Source of the DNA: Barnesiella propionica
GTDB taxonomy: Bacteria > Bacteroidota > Bacteroidia > Bacteroidales > Barnesiellaceae
NCBI RefSeq assembly: GCF_025567045.1
Contig: NZ_JAOQJK010000001.1
Location: 248,001-312,000 of the forward strand
Direction: 5' to 3'
DNA length: 64,000 nucleotides
Under the pieces are notes generated by a model, which saw nothing but the letters and a program-made list of their open reading frames with translations, was not told where the DNA came from and did not search any database. Both the position numbers and the translations under genes were made by a program. Of this stretch, positions 62,730-64,000 are shown in pieces (the stretch's first letter is position 1; each line of letters begins with the position of its first letter).

Positions 62730-63092
62730 TTATAATTGTTCGTTTTCCATATTTTCGATCTCGATAGACTTCAGCCTGAATTCCCGCCCATTAACCAGAA
62801 AGGACTCGTAACTTCCGCATACGGGACAAGGAGTATATAAACTTCGCGGTTCGAATACCGACCCACATTGTTCACAAGTAGCTTTCGGTTTTACCCGGGA
62901 AATATCGACCCGGACATCCTGTAAGGCTGTACGTTCCATTACCATTTGCAATGAAGTCAATAAAGAATCTATCTCTATCCCGGCAAGGCTCCCGATTTCC
63001 AGTTCCAGGCTTCGAATTTTGGAAGCCTGGGCTTTAGCCGCTTCGCGTTCCACCAGATCGACAATGCTCATAGCTAATGATAATTCATGCAT
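62730..63092 (-). CDS. hypA: Hydrogenase nickel-insertion protein HypA
   Basis: 120 aa from the ATG at 63092. The true start gives MHELSLAMSIV, with the nickel-binding His2; the longer frame to 63131 overlaps hypF and would bury it. Zinc ribbon CEQCGS ... CPVCGS. It partners HypB in nickel delivery. It starts 11 bp after hypF and ends 12 bp before hypB. Confidence 0.97.
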   Translation of the reverse strand: MHELSLAMSIVDLVEREAAKAQASKIRSLELEIGSLAGIEIDSLLTSLQMVMERTALQDVRVDISRVKPKATCEQCGSVFEPRSLYTPCPVCGSYESFLVNGREFRLKSIEIENMENEQL

Positions 63093-63103
63093 AATACACT
63101 TCT

Positions 63104-64000
63104 TTATGAATGATATAAAGCAGCTGCACAAGCTAACTGTCCTACCGACACTGCAGCATCGTTACAAGGAAGTTTAGAAGGAAGATAAACTCTAAAGCCG
63201 TCTTTTTTTAACAAATGTACCAGTCGGGAACTCAAAATATTATTTTGCATAACACCCCCTGAAAGAACTATCGTTTTTAATTTTTCTGTTTCTGATGCTT
63301 TCCGAATCATCCGCAGCCACATAGCCGCTATTGTCCGGTGAAAGGCTGCAGATATGACCCTCCTTTCTACTCCTTTCCGATAATCTTCGAGCAACGCTGT
63401 CATTACCGGTTTGAAATCCAACGAGTTTTCGGGGTTCAAGGGGTAATGGAAATTCACATCGTCTGCCGCCAGATGTTCCAGACGCAAAGGGGCTTCGGCC
63501 TGATAATAATTTATATCCGTAACTCCCAGTAAAGATGCGACCGCATCGAACACACGGCCCATTCCCGAAGATAAAGGACTATTGACCGAACGTTCAATCA
63601 TCCTCTCGACCAGCATTATTTTACGGTCTCCGATCCGTTTCTTAAAATCAGCCGGATAGGGAGCTTCTTTTCCAAATAATGTATATAAAAGAGAAACTGC
63701 CATACGCCAGGGTTCTTTAATTGCTGCATCTCCTCCGGGCAAAGGCAAATAAGGCAAATGACACAAACGCTCATAGCTTTCACGAGAACAACGAAACAAT
63801 TCTCCACCCCATATATTACCGTCTTCTCCATAACCGGTCCCATCCAGACAAAGGGCCAGTACATCCCCGAACAAATGATACTCCGACATAACAGCTACAG
63901 CATGTGCATGATGGTGCTGGACTTTCAACAACGGAATATTGTGTTGCCGGGCATACCCCTCCGCAAAAGCAGAAGAATAATAACCCGGATGCATATCACA
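63104..64000 (-). CDS. hypF: Hydrogenase maturation carbamoyltransferase HypF, C-terminal part (cut by window end)
   Basis: The frame is open to the window edge (CDMHPGYYSS), so the ATG at 63994 is internal. The ~298 visible residues are the Kae1-like domain of HypF: QHHHAHAVAVMSEY with metal-binding His residues, LALCLDGTGYGEDGNIWGGE, VLSGGVMQNNILSSRLV and LPCNDAAVSVGQLACA. HypF makes the cyanide ligand of the [NiFe] site from carbamoyl phosphate with HypE. The acylphosphatase, zinc-finger and YrdC parts lie beyond the window. Confidence 0.95.
   Translation of the reverse strand, partial: CDMHPGYYSSAFAEGYARQHNIPLLKVQHHHAHAVAVMSEYHLFGDVLALCLDGTGYGEDGNIWGGELFRCSRESYERLCHLPYLPLPGGDAAIKEPWRMAVSLLYTLFGKEAPYPADFKKRIGDRKIMLVERMIERSVNSPLSSGMGRVFDAVASLLGVTDINYYQAEAPLRLEHLAADDVNFHYPLNPENSLDFKPVMTALLEDYRKGVERRVISAAFHRTIAAMWLRMIRKASETEKLKTIVLSGGVMQNNILSSRLVHLLKKDGFRVYLPSKLPCNDAAVSVGQLACAAALYHS

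Overview
The window reads as a chromosomal segment of a gut-type Bacteroidales bacterium. The evidence is a SusC/SusD polysaccharide utilisation locus (PUL), TonB receptors with carboxypeptidase-D-like regulatory domains, many lipoproteins, the gene order hisG-hisD-hisC-hisB, and promoters of the Bacteroidetes type (TTTG, about 19-21 nt, TAnnTTTG) in front of several genes and the tRNA. Three proteins end in what look like type IX secretion (T9SS) sorting domains, so the host probably has T9SS. That points to a Porphyromonadaceae/Barnesiellaceae/Tannerellaceae-like lineage rather than typical Bacteroides; the genus cannot be fixed from the sequence alone.

Layout. 1-7.8 kb: the 3' part of a secreted PKD/T9SS protein, a TonB receptor with a beta-helix lipoprotein, a Sel1-repeat protein and a small lipoprotein. 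7.9-26.5 kb: a large minus-strand PUL. It runs from an AraC regulator through a cupin glucose-6-phosphate isomerase, a ROK sugar kinase, a mannose-6-phosphate isomerase, a second cupin isomerase, an MFS sugar porter, SusC and SusD to two FG-GAP/T9SS proteins (one a glycosidase) and a lipoprotein glycosidase. Glycan would be cut outside or at the cell surface, imported by SusCD, carried inward by the MFS porter, then phosphorylated and isomerised. Two promoters in this locus share a near-identical 27-bp palindromic operator at exactly the same distance from the -7 element.

26.6-36.8 kb: an AraC regulator diverging from a TolC/EmrA/EmrB-type efflux operon, followed by a second TolC/HlyD/ABC-2 export operon without an ATPase. 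36.8-39.9 kb: decaying or rearranging accessory DNA, with a frameshifted transglutaminase-like gene, three tandem paralogous small secreted proteins and the 3' remnant of a JAB-like toxin domain. 40.1-43.9 kb: an AraC regulator, an N-formylglutamate-amidohydrolase-like membrane protein and a RimK-like ATP-grasp ligase. This is the best candidate for an undescribed system in the window.

44.1-48.6 kb: a DEAD-box helicase, an RluA pseudouridine synthase and a TetR-FabH-FabG operon. 48.9-50 kb: initiator tRNA-fMet, then a gene graveyard where a response-regulator remnant is fused to the tail of an MgtA-type Mg2+ ATPase. 50-55.3 kb: a SPOR lipoprotein and the his operon, which is preceded by a clear transcription attenuator whose 13-residue leader peptide holds four histidines. 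55.3-61.4 kb: a small membrane protein and a complete RND efflux operon. 61.4-64 kb: a methyltransferase and hydrogenase maturation genes hypB, hypA and hypF (the last cut by the window end).
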